Part shown: one piece after another, positions 26,267 to 34,893 of the stretch
Numbering within the stretch: the first letter of the stretch is position 1
Layout of the letters: every line of letters starts with the position of its first letter
NCBI RefSeq assembly: GCF_048320135.1
Contig: NZ_CP182947.1
Location: forward strand, 4,030,001-4,094,000
Length of the DNA: 64,000 nucleotides
Reading direction: 5' to 3'
Origin: Ideonella_A sakaiensis_A
GTDB lineage: Bacteria > Pseudomonadota > Gammaproteobacteria > Burkholderiales > Burkholderiaceae_C
Program-made: the position numbers and the translations under genes
Notes under the pieces: generated by a model
Told to the model about the DNA's origin: nothing
Database searches by the model: none
Seen by the model: the letters and a program-made list of their open reading frames with translations, nothing else

Positions 26267-27046
26267 TCAGTTGCGGTAACCAGGATCTTCACGGTCGAGC
26301 TTGCGCAGTAGCGCGGCCCATTCCTTCTGGCCCACCGGAACGAAGCCTTCCTTGCCGAAAATTTGCGTGGCCTGTGCTGCACTCCTGGCGATGACTGCTG
26401 GCGCCACCGGGTACAGCCGCGAACTGCCGCCGAGGGCGGCGACCTGCATGCGGCAGGCGCGTTCGAGCTGGTACATCAGCATGAAGGCCTCGCCCATCGT
26501 CGCGCCGCAGCTGATCGTGCCGTGGTTGCGCAGCAGCATCAGCTTCTTGTCGGTGCCAAGATCGCGCACGAGGCTGCGTTTTTCCTCGTCGTCGAGTGCC
26601 AGGCCTTCGAACTCGTGATAGCAGAGCTTGTCCCACACCACCAACGCGTGCTGCGAGGCTGGCAGCAGGCCATGTTCCTGCATCGACACGGCGGTGCCAT
26701 CGCGCGTATGGAGGTGCATCACGCACGCCAGGTCGGGCCGTGCTTCGAGGATCGCAGCGTGGATCACCAGGACCGCGGGGTTGACCGGATAGTCGGTCGC
26801 GCTGAGGATCGTGCCTTGCGCATCGGTCTTGATCAGCGACGAGGCGGTGATCTCGTCGAACAGCATGCCGTAGGGGTTGATCAGGTAGTGGTCGGGCTCA
26901 CCAGGCACACGATGGGAGATATGGGCTGATATCAGGTCCGACCAGCCCATCCGCTCGGCCAGGCGATAGCAGGCGGCGAGTTCACGCCGCGCATGCTGCT
27001 CCGCGTCGGAGACTGGACTGAAGGCCTGGGACTGAGTGTTGTGCAT
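26267..27046 (-). CDS. Class II aldolase/adducin-domain protein
   Basis: A 259-residue protein of the fuculose-aldolase/adducin fold. Metal ligands are H111 and H113 (CVMHLHTRDG) and H175 (LLRNHGT). The family includes metal-dependent retro-aldolases and decarboxylases of hydroxy acids. It sits between two CoA-transferases and in the same operon as a TauD dioxygenase. A close paralogue at 34.1 kb and a decayed one at 42.6 kb are also near TauD genes. A role in cleaving a hydroxylated product of the dioxygenase is plausible but unproven. Confidence 0.85.
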   Translation of the reverse strand: MHNTQSQAFSPVSDAEQHARRELAACYRLAERMGWSDLISAHISHRVPGEPDHYLINPYGMLFDEITASSLIKTDAQGTILSATDYPVNPAVLVIHAAILEARPDLACVMHLHTRDGTAVSMQEHGLLPASQHALVVWDKLCYHEFEGLALDDEEKRSLVRDLGTDKKLMLLRNHGTISCGATMGEAFMLMYQLERACRMQVAALGGSSRLYPVAPAVIARSAAQATQIFGKEGFVPVGQKEWAALLRKLDREDPGYRN

Positions 27047-27099
27047 CTTGGGAGATCCTGGTTGAGGTGGACAGGCTAGTTTCGGATGGCGCGGCGACC

Positions 27100-28353
27100 T
27101 CAGCCTTCACCTGCGTTGATCGTTGGTGGGCGACCGACGATGCCCTCATTGACCAGTCGGTCGATCTCGCCCGGCGTCTTGCCCAGCAAGTCGGCGAGCA
27201 CCGCGATGCTGTGCTCGCCGAGCAACGGCGGCGCGATCCGGTACTCTATCGGCGTAGCCGAAAAGCGGATCGGGTTGGCCACCGTCGAGACGACTCCGCC
27301 ACCGCCGTGTGCCTGGTCGATTCGCAGTTGGCGGTGCAACACCTGCGGATGCTCGAACACCTGCTTGTAGTCATTGATCGGTGCGCTTGGTACGTTGATC
27401 GCAGCCAGTTGCTCGACCCAGTGCGCGGTATCTTGCGTTTCCATCACCCGCTGCAACTCTTCGATCAGCGCCGGCCGGTTCTTGTTGCGCTCGGCAACGG
27501 TGCGAAAGCGGGGATCGGTGGCAAGCGCTTCACGGCCGATCACGCCGCACAGGCGCCGAAACTGGCCATCGTTGCCCGCGCCGACGACAAAATGGCCATT
27601 CGCCGACCGGAATACCTGATAAGGCGCAAGGTTCGGATGCTCGTTGCCCCATCGGCCCGGTATTTCGCCGCTGGCAAACATTCCGACGATCTGGTTGGAG
27701 CCGAAGTGGACGATGCTGTCGAGCAACGCGAGGTCTATGCGTTGCCCCTGTCCACTGATGTGCCGACGCTCGACGGCTGCGAGGATTGCGACGGTCGCAT
27801 TCATGCCGGTGAGGATGTCCGTGACGGCAATCGCAACCTTCACCGGACCACCACCGGGACCGTCATCGCGGTGCCCGTTGATGCTCATCAGTCCACCTTC
27901 GCCCTGCGCCATGAAGTCGTAGCCCGGCCGCTTGGCGTACGGGCCGTCCTGACCATAGCCGGTGATCGAGCAATAGACGATGCGCGGGTTGACTGCGCGC
28001 ATGTCGTCGTAGCCCAGACCGTAGCGGTCGAGGTCGCCGACTTTGAAGTTCTCGACGAACACGTCACATTCGCGGGCCAACTCGCGCAGCAGTTGCTGCG
28101 CGGCCGGGGTGGCGATATCGAGAGCCAGCGACCGCTTGTTGCGATTGGTCGAGGTGAAGTAACTCGCATCCGCGGTCGGGCCATCGCGTCCCGGGACGAA
28201 TGGCGGACCCCAGTGACGAGAATCATCACCCACCTCGGGTCGTTCGACCTTGATGACGTCGGCGCCCAGGTCCGCCAGCATCTGGGTGCACCAGGGGCCG
28301 GCGAGTATGCGAGAGAGGTCGAGAATTCGAAGGTGGGACAGTGGGCCGCTCAT
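27100..28353 (-). CDS. CaiB/BaiF family III CoA-transferase
   Basis: A 417-residue family III CoA-transferase with ILAGPWCTQMLADLGADVIKVE, STNRNKRSLALDI, GYGQDGPYAKRPGYD and the catalytic-position D179 in VTDILTGMNA. It is the first gene of the operon that continues into aldolase, second CoA-transferase, Bug protein and TauD. The start codon is 17 bases from an operator-like repeat shared with the 34.0 kb promoter region, so its expression is probably tied to that region. Confidence 0.9.
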   Translation of the reverse strand: MSGPLSHLRILDLSRILAGPWCTQMLADLGADVIKVERPEVGDDSRHWGPPFVPGRDGPTADASYFTSTNRNKRSLALDIATPAAQQLLRELARECDVFVENFKVGDLDRYGLGYDDMRAVNPRIVYCSITGYGQDGPYAKRPGYDFMAQGEGGLMSINGHRDDGPGGGPVKVAIAVTDILTGMNATVAILAAVERRHISGQGQRIDLALLDSIVHFGSNQIVGMFASGEIPGRWGNEHPNLAPYQVFRSANGHFVVGAGNDGQFRRLCGVIGREALATDPRFRTVAERNKNRPALIEELQRVMETQDTAHWVEQLAAINVPSAPINDYKQVFEHPQVLHRQLRIDQAHGGGGVVSTVANPIRFSATPIEYRIAPPLLGEHSIAVLADLLGKTPGEIDRLVNEGIVGRPPTINAGEG

Positions 28354-28358
28354 GCTTG

Positions 28359-28395
28359 GTTCGGAGTAAGTTCGTATATCGGAACGATGTTCGGA
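28359..28395. promoter_or_regulatory. IclR-like operator cluster
   Basis: GTTCGTATATCGGAAC at 28370-28385 is a partial palindrome (GTTCNNATATNNGAAC). It is flanked by direct copies of GTTCGGA at 28359-28365 and 28389-28395. It lies just upstream of the CoA-transferase start at 28353. Fifteen of the 16 core bases recur in front of the genes at 33.9-34.1 kb. The half-site TTCG and overall form match IclR-family operators such as those of PcaU/PobR. Confidence 0.6.
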
Positions 28396-28495
28396 CTGAG
28401 TCTAGATGCTGATTATGCCTAAGTGGCAGCGTCCGGGCCTGCGTCTTTTCAGCAATGTTTGGGCGCCGCGACGACGGGGCCGAACATCTCGCGTT

Positions 28496-29755
28496 TCACC
28501 GAGTGGCGTTGGCAGCCGCTGCGGATTCTTCAGCGCCCGCGTGAATTCGAACGACGCCATTGCGCTGCAGGTGTTCGATCTCCGCGTCCACGTAACCGAG
28601 CCCGGCCAGGATTTCCGCGGTGTGCTCGCCAAGTTGCGGCGGAGGCCGGCTGACATGGCGTGGCGTGGCGTCGAATGTCACCGGCATCGCCACCGTTTTC
28701 ATCGGGCCGTAGGCGGCGTGCTGGTAGTCCATCACGATGCCGCGCTCGGCCGTGTGCGGCATTGTCAGCACCTCGTCGAGCGAGTGAATGGGCGAGTTCG
28801 GCACCCCGGCTGCGCCCAGCAGGCGCGTCCATTCGCCCACCGGCTTGGTGCGCGTGCAGGCAGTGACACGCGCCACCGTCTCGTCGAAATGCGCGACGCG
28901 GTCGGCATTGGTTCGAAAGCGCGGATCGTCCTTGATCTCGATCAGTCCGGCAGCGTCGCAGAAGTTGCGCCACAGGCTGTCGTTTCCGACCGCGATCAGG
29001 ATTTCTCCGTCAGACGCCGGGAAAACCTGGTACGGGCACAGAGATTCGTGGCCACTGCCGCAGCGCTCGGGCCGGCGGCCCGTCTGCCAGTAGATCTGGG
29101 CGGTGTAGCCCATGAATGCCATCGCGGTTTCGTACAACGAGACTTCGAGAAAGCGGCCCATGCCGGTGGCATCGCGTTCGCGCAGGGCGGCCAGGATGCC
29201 GAGCGCTGCCCAGATGCCGGTGGTCTGGTCCAGCGGCGAGAAGGCAGCGCGCACCGGCGCACCGCCTTTTTCGCCGGTCACCCCCATGATGCCACTGAAG
29301 GCCTGTGTCATCACATCGTAGCCGGGCAGCGACGACAGCGGGCCGGTGCGGCCAAAGCCCGAGATGCTGGCATAGATCAGGCGCGGATAACGTTCACGCA
29401 AGGTCTCGTAGCCCAGGCCCAGACGCTCCATCGCGCCCTTGCGGTAGCTTTCGAGCAGCACGTCGCTGTTGTCAAGCAGGCGCATGATCACCTCATGCCC
29501 GGCGGCGGTTTTCAGATTGACCGCGATGCTGCGCTTGTTGCGATTGGCGCTGAGAAATACTGCGCCGTCCTCACCGACGAGGGGCGGCCAGCTGCGGGTG
29601 TCGTCACCGCCGTCGCAGGGTTCCACCTTGATGACGCTGGCGCCTAGATCGGCCAGATATTGGCCGCACATTGGTCCGGCGAGCACCTTGCTCATGTCGA
29701 GCACACGGATGCCGGTCAATGGCGCAAAGGGAAGGGCTGGGGTAGTGGGGATCAT
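28496..29755 (-). CDS. CaiB/BaiF family III CoA-transferase
   Basis: A 419-residue family III CoA-transferase: LAGPMCGQYLADLGASVIKVE, SANRNKRSIAVNLK, GFGRTGPLSSLPGYDVM, and D176 in FSPLDQTTGIWA at the position of the catalytic Asp. It is the last gene of the operon starting at 33.93 kb (ACAD, CitE-like lyase, synthetase, this gene). The 142-base gap to the next gene downstream contains that gene's own operator, so the transcripts are probably separate. Substrate unknown. Confidence 0.9.
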   Translation of the reverse strand: MIPTTPALPFAPLTGIRVLDMSKVLAGPMCGQYLADLGASVIKVEPCDGGDDTRSWPPLVGEDGAVFLSANRNKRSIAVNLKTAAGHEVIMRLLDNSDVLLESYRKGAMERLGLGYETLRERYPRLIYASISGFGRTGPLSSLPGYDVMTQAFSGIMGVTGEKGGAPVRAAFSPLDQTTGIWAALGILAALRERDATGMGRFLEVSLYETAMAFMGYTAQIYWQTGRRPERCGSGHESLCPYQVFPASDGEILIAVGNDSLWRNFCDAAGLIEIKDDPRFRTNADRVAHFDETVARVTACTRTKPVGEWTRLLGAAGVPNSPIHSLDEVLTMPHTAERGIVMDYQHAAYGPMKTVAMPVTFDATPRHVSRPPPQLGEHTAEILAGLGYVDAEIEHLQRNGVVRIHAGAEESAAAANATR

Positions 29756-29806
29756 GTGCAGGTATGGGAGACAGCGGGGCCCGCTGGAAAATTGGGGACA
29801 GACGCA

Positions 29807-31789
29807 TCACGGCGAATGACCAGCCAGCGCGAGCTGTTGGCGCAGCATCGCGACGGCCTCGGGATTGACGAGTGACGACAGATCGCCAGCGTCTTCGCCC
29901 AGACAAGCGGCGCGTACAACACGGCGCATGATTTTCATGTTGCGGGTTTTCGGCAGGTCGTCGACGGCGACGAAAAGCTTGGGCCGGAATGGCGTGCCCA
30001 GGCCGCCGACGACTGCCTGGCTCAGCGCGTCGCGCACTGTGGCGGTCAGCGTGACGCCGGGCATCAGCCTGACGACGCAGCAGACGGCCTGGCCCTTGAT
30101 CGCATCAGGCAGGCCGACGACAGCCGACTCGACAACGTGGCCGGTGGCCGCCAACAGGGCCTCGATCTCCGAGGGACCGGTTCGCTTGCCAGCGATCTTC
30201 AGCGTGTCGTCGGAACGTCCGAGCACATACCAATAACCATCGGCATCGACCATCGCCCAGTCGCCGTGCCGCCACAGACCGGGCAGGGCGCTCCAGTAGC
30301 TTTCCAGATAGCGCTCGTCGTCGTTCCAGAGGCTGCGCGTAAGGCCGATCGACGGCTGCCGCAGCACCAGTTCGCCGACCACACCGGCGGCAACAGCGCA
30401 ACCTTGCTCGTCGACCACCGCGGCGCCCATGCCAGGAATGGCGCGGCTGAGCGCGCAGGGCTTGATCGGCTGCAGCACCGTGCCGCACAGGATGCCGCCG
30501 CCGACTTCGGTTCCGCCCGAGTAGTTGAGCAGGGGTACGCGGCGCCTGCACACTTGCTCGAAAGTCCAGTGCCAGGCCTCGGGAGTCCAGACTTCGCCGG
30601 TCGAGGCGCAGATGCGCAGCGACGACAAATCGTGGTTCTCGATACCGCCGCCGCCCTGGCCGATGAAGCTGCGCGCGGTGGTCGGCGCCAGGCCGAGAAA
30701 GCTGACCCGGTACTGCTCGATCAGGCGCCACATGCGGCCGCTGTCCGGATAATCCGGGCCTCCGTCGGTCAGCACGATGGTGGCACCGGCCAGCGGTACG
30801 CCGACCGCGACCAGCGGCCCGACCAACCAGCCCATGTCGCTCATCCAGAGCAGGCGGTCGCTGGCCTGCAGATCCATCATCAGGCCCAGGTCGAGCAGCA
30901 TCTTGGCGGCGAAGCCGGTGTGGGTGTGTACCGTGCCCTTGGGCTTGCCGCTGGTACCCGAGGTATACATCAGCATCAGCGGCGCATCGGACGGCAATTG
31001 CCGCGTCGGATGGTCGGCGGCGCGGCCGGCCACCAATTCGTCGTAGGCGTGGTCGCGTCCGGCCTGCCACGGCAGTTCGATGCCGAGATGGCGCACAACG
31101 ACCACATGGCGCAGCCCCGGCAGCGTGCTCACCGCCTCGTCTGCAATCGCCTTCATCGGCAGGCGCGTGCCGCGCCGGGTGCTGCCGTCGGCGGTGATCA
31201 AGGCCGCTGCGCCGGAGATCTGCAGCCGGTCGCGCAACGCACCGGCACCAAAGCCGGAAAACAGCGGCATCGCGATGGCTCCGATCTTGGCGCAGGCGAG
31301 GAAAGCTGCCACCGCCTGCGGGATGTTCGGCAGGTACAGGCCTATCACGTCGCCTTGCGTCAGGCCCAGCGATTCGAGGCCGGCGGCGAGACGGCTGACC
31401 TCGGCGCCGAGGTTGGCATACGTCCAGCGCAGCCTGGTGCCGCTTTCACCCTCCCACAGCAACGCGTCGCGCTGCCAGATGGGGGTTTCGCGGTGGCGGT
31501 CCAGGCAGTTCAGCACGATGTTGCTGCGCCCGCCGACGCACCATCGGGCATACGGGGCGCCACGCGAATCGTCGAGCAGTTGGTCGTGCGGACGATAGCA
31601 GTGCAGGCGCTGCAACAGCGCGCTCCAGAACCAGGTCGGGTCGGCGTCGGCGCGCGCCAGCAGCGTGTCGTAGTCGTCGACACCCAAGGCATCCATGAAT
31701 GCCTTGAGGTTGCTGTTGGCAACCATCTCAGGTGATGGTTGCCAGACACAGCCCTCTGGAATCGGTGGCGGCAGTGACCCGGTACCCAT
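29807..31789 (-). CDS. Acetoacetyl/acetyl-CoA-synthetase-like AMP-forming ligase
   Basis: A 660-residue acyl-CoA synthetase of the acetyl/acetoacetyl-CoA synthetase group. The P-loop is YTSGTSGKPKGTVH (about residue 275), with GWLVGPLV, YSGGTEVGGG and the hinge LGRSDDTLKIAGKRTGPSEIE. The C-terminal catalytic Lys is in KTRNMKIMRR. Length fits acetoacetyl-CoA synthetases. The ATG at 31789 is used; the codon before it is TTG. Placed between a CitE-like lyase and a CoA-transferase, it may activate a short oxo- or branched acid released by the lyase. Confidence 0.87.
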   Translation of the reverse strand: MGTGSLPPPIPEGCVWQPSPEMVANSNLKAFMDALGVDDYDTLLARADADPTWFWSALLQRLHCYRPHDQLLDDSRGAPYARWCVGGRSNIVLNCLDRHRETPIWQRDALLWEGESGTRLRWTYANLGAEVSRLAAGLESLGLTQGDVIGLYLPNIPQAVAAFLACAKIGAIAMPLFSGFGAGALRDRLQISGAAALITADGSTRRGTRLPMKAIADEAVSTLPGLRHVVVVRHLGIELPWQAGRDHAYDELVAGRAADHPTRQLPSDAPLMLMYTSGTSGKPKGTVHTHTGFAAKMLLDLGLMMDLQASDRLLWMSDMGWLVGPLVAVGVPLAGATIVLTDGGPDYPDSGRMWRLIEQYRVSFLGLAPTTARSFIGQGGGGIENHDLSSLRICASTGEVWTPEAWHWTFEQVCRRRVPLLNYSGGTEVGGGILCGTVLQPIKPCALSRAIPGMGAAVVDEQGCAVAAGVVGELVLRQPSIGLTRSLWNDDERYLESYWSALPGLWRHGDWAMVDADGYWYVLGRSDDTLKIAGKRTGPSEIEALLAATGHVVESAVVGLPDAIKGQAVCCVVRLMPGVTLTATVRDALSQAVVGGLGTPFRPKLFVAVDDLPKTRNMKIMRRVVRAACLGEDAGDLSSLVNPEAVAMLRQQLALAGHSP

Positions 31790-31856
31790 CAATGCGCCGC
31801 CGCGCGCAACTGCCGACGCTGCGCGAATCTTGCTGCGACCAGGCTGCCGTCCGGCC

Positions 31857-32738
31857 TCATGGGGCAGCGCGGAACAGGCGCGCCTGCTCGACGATCTCGC
31901 GCGCCGTTTTCACGTGCGCATAGTCGATATGCTCACCATCGTAGATCACCGCAGCGCGACCCTCGGCCTGGGCGCGCTCGAAGGCTTCGATCATGCCGCT
32001 GTAGAACGCCACGTCTTCGTCCGATGGGCTATAGATGGCATTGACCGGGCCCACGTTCGACGGGTGCAGAAGCATTTCGCCGACGAAACCGAGCCGGCGA
32101 TGCGCGGCGGCGGCGATTTTGAGGCCCTCGATATCGTGCACCTCCTGCCACAGCCCCGCGATCGGCATCTTGCCGGCAGCGCGCGCAGCAATCAGCCCAG
32201 CCACCTTGAACGGCAGGCTCTCCAAACCTTCGCGCGTCCACTGAAATCCGACCGAACGCGCGACATCGCCGTTTTTGGCTGCTGCGATGGCAATGGCGGT
32301 AACGCGGGGGCGCAACGCGATCTCATGGGCAAACTGGATCGAACGGGCAGTCTCGAGCGTCGGCACCAGACCGATGCTGCCGGCGACCAGGCCGTTGCGC
32401 AGTTCGGCCTCGGCCACCATCATCGAGGCCATGTCAATGTCCTCGGGGCCGTTCGGCTTGGATAACACGATGCCCTCGAGCCCGGGCACCGCCACCGCCA
32501 GCAGATCTTCCATGCTGTACATGAACGGGCTGCGGTTGATGCGCACATAAACGCGCTGGCCCGCATCAGCCAGGCCGGCAATCTTGCGTGCAACCAGTTC
32601 ACGGGCGGCTGCCTTGGCATCGTTCGGCACACTGTCCTCCAGATCGAGGATCAGTGCATCGGCGCCGGCGCTGACGACCTTGTCGAGCCACGACTCGCGG
32701 CTGCCCGGAACGAACAGAAAAGAACGAATGGGTTTCAT
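31857..32738 (-). CDS. HpcH/HpaI aldolase, CitE/malyl-CoA-lyase-like
   Basis: A 293-residue CitE-superfamily protein with RSFLFVPGSRE, ADALILDLEDSVP, the substrate-binding Arg in YVRINRS, and VPTLETA carrying a metal-binding Glu. The C-terminal MLLHPSNVGPVNAIYSPS is also typical. Such enzymes reversibly cleave 3-hydroxyacyl-CoA (malyl-, methylmalyl- or citramalyl-CoA) to acyl-CoA and an oxo acid. It is encoded between an acyl-CoA dehydrogenase and an acyl-CoA synthetase. Two MaoC proteins of mesaconyl-CoA-hydratase-like type are elsewhere in the window and could make its substrate. Confidence 0.87.
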   Translation of the reverse strand: MKPIRSFLFVPGSRESWLDKVVSAGADALILDLEDSVPNDAKAAARELVARKIAGLADAGQRVYVRINRSPFMYSMEDLLAVAVPGLEGIVLSKPNGPEDIDMASMMVAEAELRNGLVAGSIGLVPTLETARSIQFAHEIALRPRVTAIAIAAAKNGDVARSVGFQWTREGLESLPFKVAGLIAARAAGKMPIAGLWQEVHDIEGLKIAAAAHRRLGFVGEMLLHPSNVGPVNAIYSPSDEDVAFYSGMIEAFERAQAEGRAAVIYDGEHIDYAHVKTAREIVEQARLFRAAP

Positions 32739-32766
32739 GTTTGCGGTTGGAATTGACCGAGGGATT

Positions 32767-33933
32767 TCAGTAGGATTTGGGCATGCCGAGCACCTTCTCG
32801 GCGATGTTCGACAAGATCAGGTGCGGGCTGATTGGCGCAATCCGCAGCAGCAGCGCCTCACGCAGATAACGCTCTACGTGGAACTCCTTGGCGTAGCCGA
32901 AACCACCGTGGGTCAGCATTGCGGTCTGGCAGCACTTTACGGCTGCCTCGGCTGCCAGATATTTCGCCGCATTCGCCTGCGGACCACATGGCTGCTGGCG
33001 GTCGTACAGAGCGGCGGCACGAAATGCCATCAGGTGCGCGGCTTCGAGTTCGGCCCATGACTCCGCCAGCGGATGCTGGATGCCCTGGTTCTGGCCGATC
33101 GGGCGGTCGAAGACGACGCGTTCCCGGGCATATTTGGCTGCACGTGCCAGCGCCGCGCGGCCGATGCCCACCGCCTCGGCGGCAACCAGCACACGCTCGG
33201 GATTCATGCCGTGCAGGATGTAGCGGAAGCCCTGGCCTTCCTCCCCGATGCGGTCGGCTACCGGCACCGGCAAGCCGTCGATGAACAGCTCGTTCGAGTC
33301 GACTGCCTTGCGTCCCATCTTGTCGATCTCTTTTACATCGACGTAGTCTCGGTCGAGCTTGGTGTAGAACAGGCTCAAGCCTTCGGTCGGCCGTTTGACT
33401 TCGTCGACCGCCGTCGTCCGCGCCAGCAACAGCATGCGATCGGCCACTTGCGCGGTGGAGATCCATACCTTGCGACCGTTGACGATGTAACGGTCTCCGT
33501 CGCGCACCGCACGCGTTTTCAGCTTGGTGGTGTTCAGGCCGGCGTCGGGCTCGGTGACGGCGAAGCAGGCTTTCTCATCGCCGCGGATCAGTGGCGGCAG
33601 CGCTTTGCGCTTCTGCTCTTCGGACCCGAACACAACCACCGGGTTCAAGCCGAAGATGTTCATGTGCACCGAAGATCCCGCCGACAGCCCGCCCCCTGAC
33701 TCGGTGATGGCCTGCATCATCAGCGCCGCTTCGGTGATGCCCAGCCCGGAGCCTCCGTAAGCCTCGGGCATTGCGATCCCGAGCCAGCCGGCGTCGGCGA
33801 CGGCGCGGTAGAAATCTTCTGGGAAGCCGCCTTCGCGATCCTTGCGCAACCAGTAGGCATCGTCGAAGCGACTGCACATGCTGAAAACCGCTTCACGCAA
33901 TTGGGTCTGTTCGTTGTTGAATTCGAAGTCCAT
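32767..33933 (-). CDS. Acyl-CoA dehydrogenase
   Basis: A 388-residue ACAD; the start is the ATG giving MDFEFNNEQ, although the frame is open far upstream. The beta-domain signature reads AVTEPDAGLNTTKLK, with Asn where most relatives have Ser-Asp. YARERVVFDRPIGQNQGIQHPLAE and MLTHGGFGYAKEFHVERYLREA are the helical-domain hallmarks. It is the first gene of the minus-strand operon to 28.5 kb and diverges from the class II aldolase at 34.1 kb, with a repeat-rich promoter region between. Confidence 0.9.
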   Translation of the reverse strand: MDFEFNNEQTQLREAVFSMCSRFDDAYWLRKDREGGFPEDFYRAVADAGWLGIAMPEAYGGSGLGITEAALMMQAITESGGGLSAGSSVHMNIFGLNPVVVFGSEEQKRKALPPLIRGDEKACFAVTEPDAGLNTTKLKTRAVRDGDRYIVNGRKVWISTAQVADRMLLLARTTAVDEVKRPTEGLSLFYTKLDRDYVDVKEIDKMGRKAVDSNELFIDGLPVPVADRIGEEGQGFRYILHGMNPERVLVAAEAVGIGRAALARAAKYARERVVFDRPIGQNQGIQHPLAESWAELEAAHLMAFRAAALYDRQQPCGPQANAAKYLAAEAAVKCCQTAMLTHGGFGYAKEFHVERYLREALLLRIAPISPHLILSNIAEKVLGMPKSY

Positions 33934-33983
33934 GTGGCGACTCTGTCGGGTTGTTGGAGGTTTGCGTAAAGTATAGGCTACTG

Positions 33984-34017
33984 TACGAATGCGCGAAGGA
34001 CATTCGTATATCGGAAC
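33984..34017. promoter_or_regulatory. IclR-like operator in divergent promoter region
   Basis: TACGAATG (33984-33991) and CATTCGTA (34001-34008) form a perfect 8-bp inverted repeat with a 9-base spacer. The right arm runs into ATTCGTATATCGGAAC (34002-34017), which shares 15 bases with the site at 28370-28385. The block lies between the start of the ACAD gene (33933, minus) and the class II aldolase gene (34099, plus), so it could govern both. Which IclR protein binds is unknown; two are encoded in the window. Confidence 0.62.
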
Positions 34018-34098
34018 AAAAGAGGTGCATGGAGCAGTGGACGGAATGCCGTTTTGTCGGCAGAATGTTCGCTCCGCAACCGATTCGAAAGAGCTGCC

Positions 34099-34893
34099 GT
34101 GAATGCCGTGTTGTCTCCTGTTGTCTCGCGCCCTGCAAAGTGCGCTGATATCTCCGAAGCCGAATGGCGGACGCGCTGCAACCTTGCTGCGCTGTACCGG
34201 TTGGCGGCGCAGCAAGGTTGGGGGGATCTCCTTGCCACGCACATCTCGGCGCGGGTGCCCGACGAGCCGGAACATTTCCTGATCAACCCATATGGCATGC
34301 TGTTCGATGAGATCACGGCGTCGAGCTTGGTCAAGGTCGACGAGCATGGGCAGATCCTCAGCGAGACCGACTACATCATCAATCCGGCAGGATTCGTGAT
34401 TCACAGTTGCATCCACGTCGCCCGGCCCGAAGTCGACTGCGTGATGCACCTGCACACCCGCGATGGCAATGCCGTGGCGACCCAGAAGTGCGGACTGTTG
34501 CCGGCAACCCAGCACGCGCTGGTCATCTACGACCAGGTGAGCTATCACGACTTCGAGGGTCCCGCGCTCGACCCCGACGAGCAGTCGCGACTGGTCGCCG
34601 ACCTCGGCGACAAACGCATCATGATCCTGCGCAATCACGGCACGCTCACTGCCGGGCGAAGCATCGGTGAGGCATTCGTGCTGATGTACCGCATCGAGCG
34701 CGCCTGTCGCATGCAGATTGCCGCGCAGTCGGGTGGCCAGGAACTCAACCCGCTGCCGCAATCGGTGATCGACAAGAGCATCGAATGCGGCCGCACGATC
34801 TTCTCGAAAGGCGGCTTTGCAGGTGAAGGCAATCTCGAATGGGCAGCCATGCTGCGCAAGCTCGGGCGTGATGGTTCGGACTACGCGCAGTGA
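34099..34893 (+). CDS. Class II aldolase/adducin-domain protein
   Basis: A 264-residue paralogue of the 26.3 kb aldolase. Metal ligands are H117 and H119 (CVMHLHTRDGN) and H180 (LRNHGTLTAG). I start at GTG 34099, five bases after GAAAGAG (34087-34093); a TTG 15 codons upstream is the alternative. The stop overlaps the start of the ketopantoate-reductase-like gene as GTGA, so they are co-translated. A decayed copy lies at 42.6-43.2 kb, where the same VKVD, LSET and NPAGFVIHSCIH blocks are recognisable. Reaction unknown; retro-aldol or decarboxylation is likely. Confidence 0.83.
   Translation: MNAVLSPVVSRPAKCADISEAEWRTRCNLAALYRLAAQQGWGDLLATHISARVPDEPEHFLINPYGMLFDEITASSLVKVDEHGQILSETDYIINPAGFVIHSCIHVARPEVDCVMHLHTRDGNAVATQKCGLLPATQHALVIYDQVSYHDFEGPALDPDEQSRLVADLGDKRIMILRNHGTLTAGRSIGEAFVLMYRIERACRMQIAAQSGGQELNPLPQSVIDKSIECGRTIFSKGGFAGEGNLEWAAMLRKLGRDGSDYAQ

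Noticed and set aside
30137..31735. 532-codon open frame on the plus strand
   Set aside because: Antisense to the acyl-CoA synthetase gene; composition is low-complexity Arg/Gln/Ala with no family motif.
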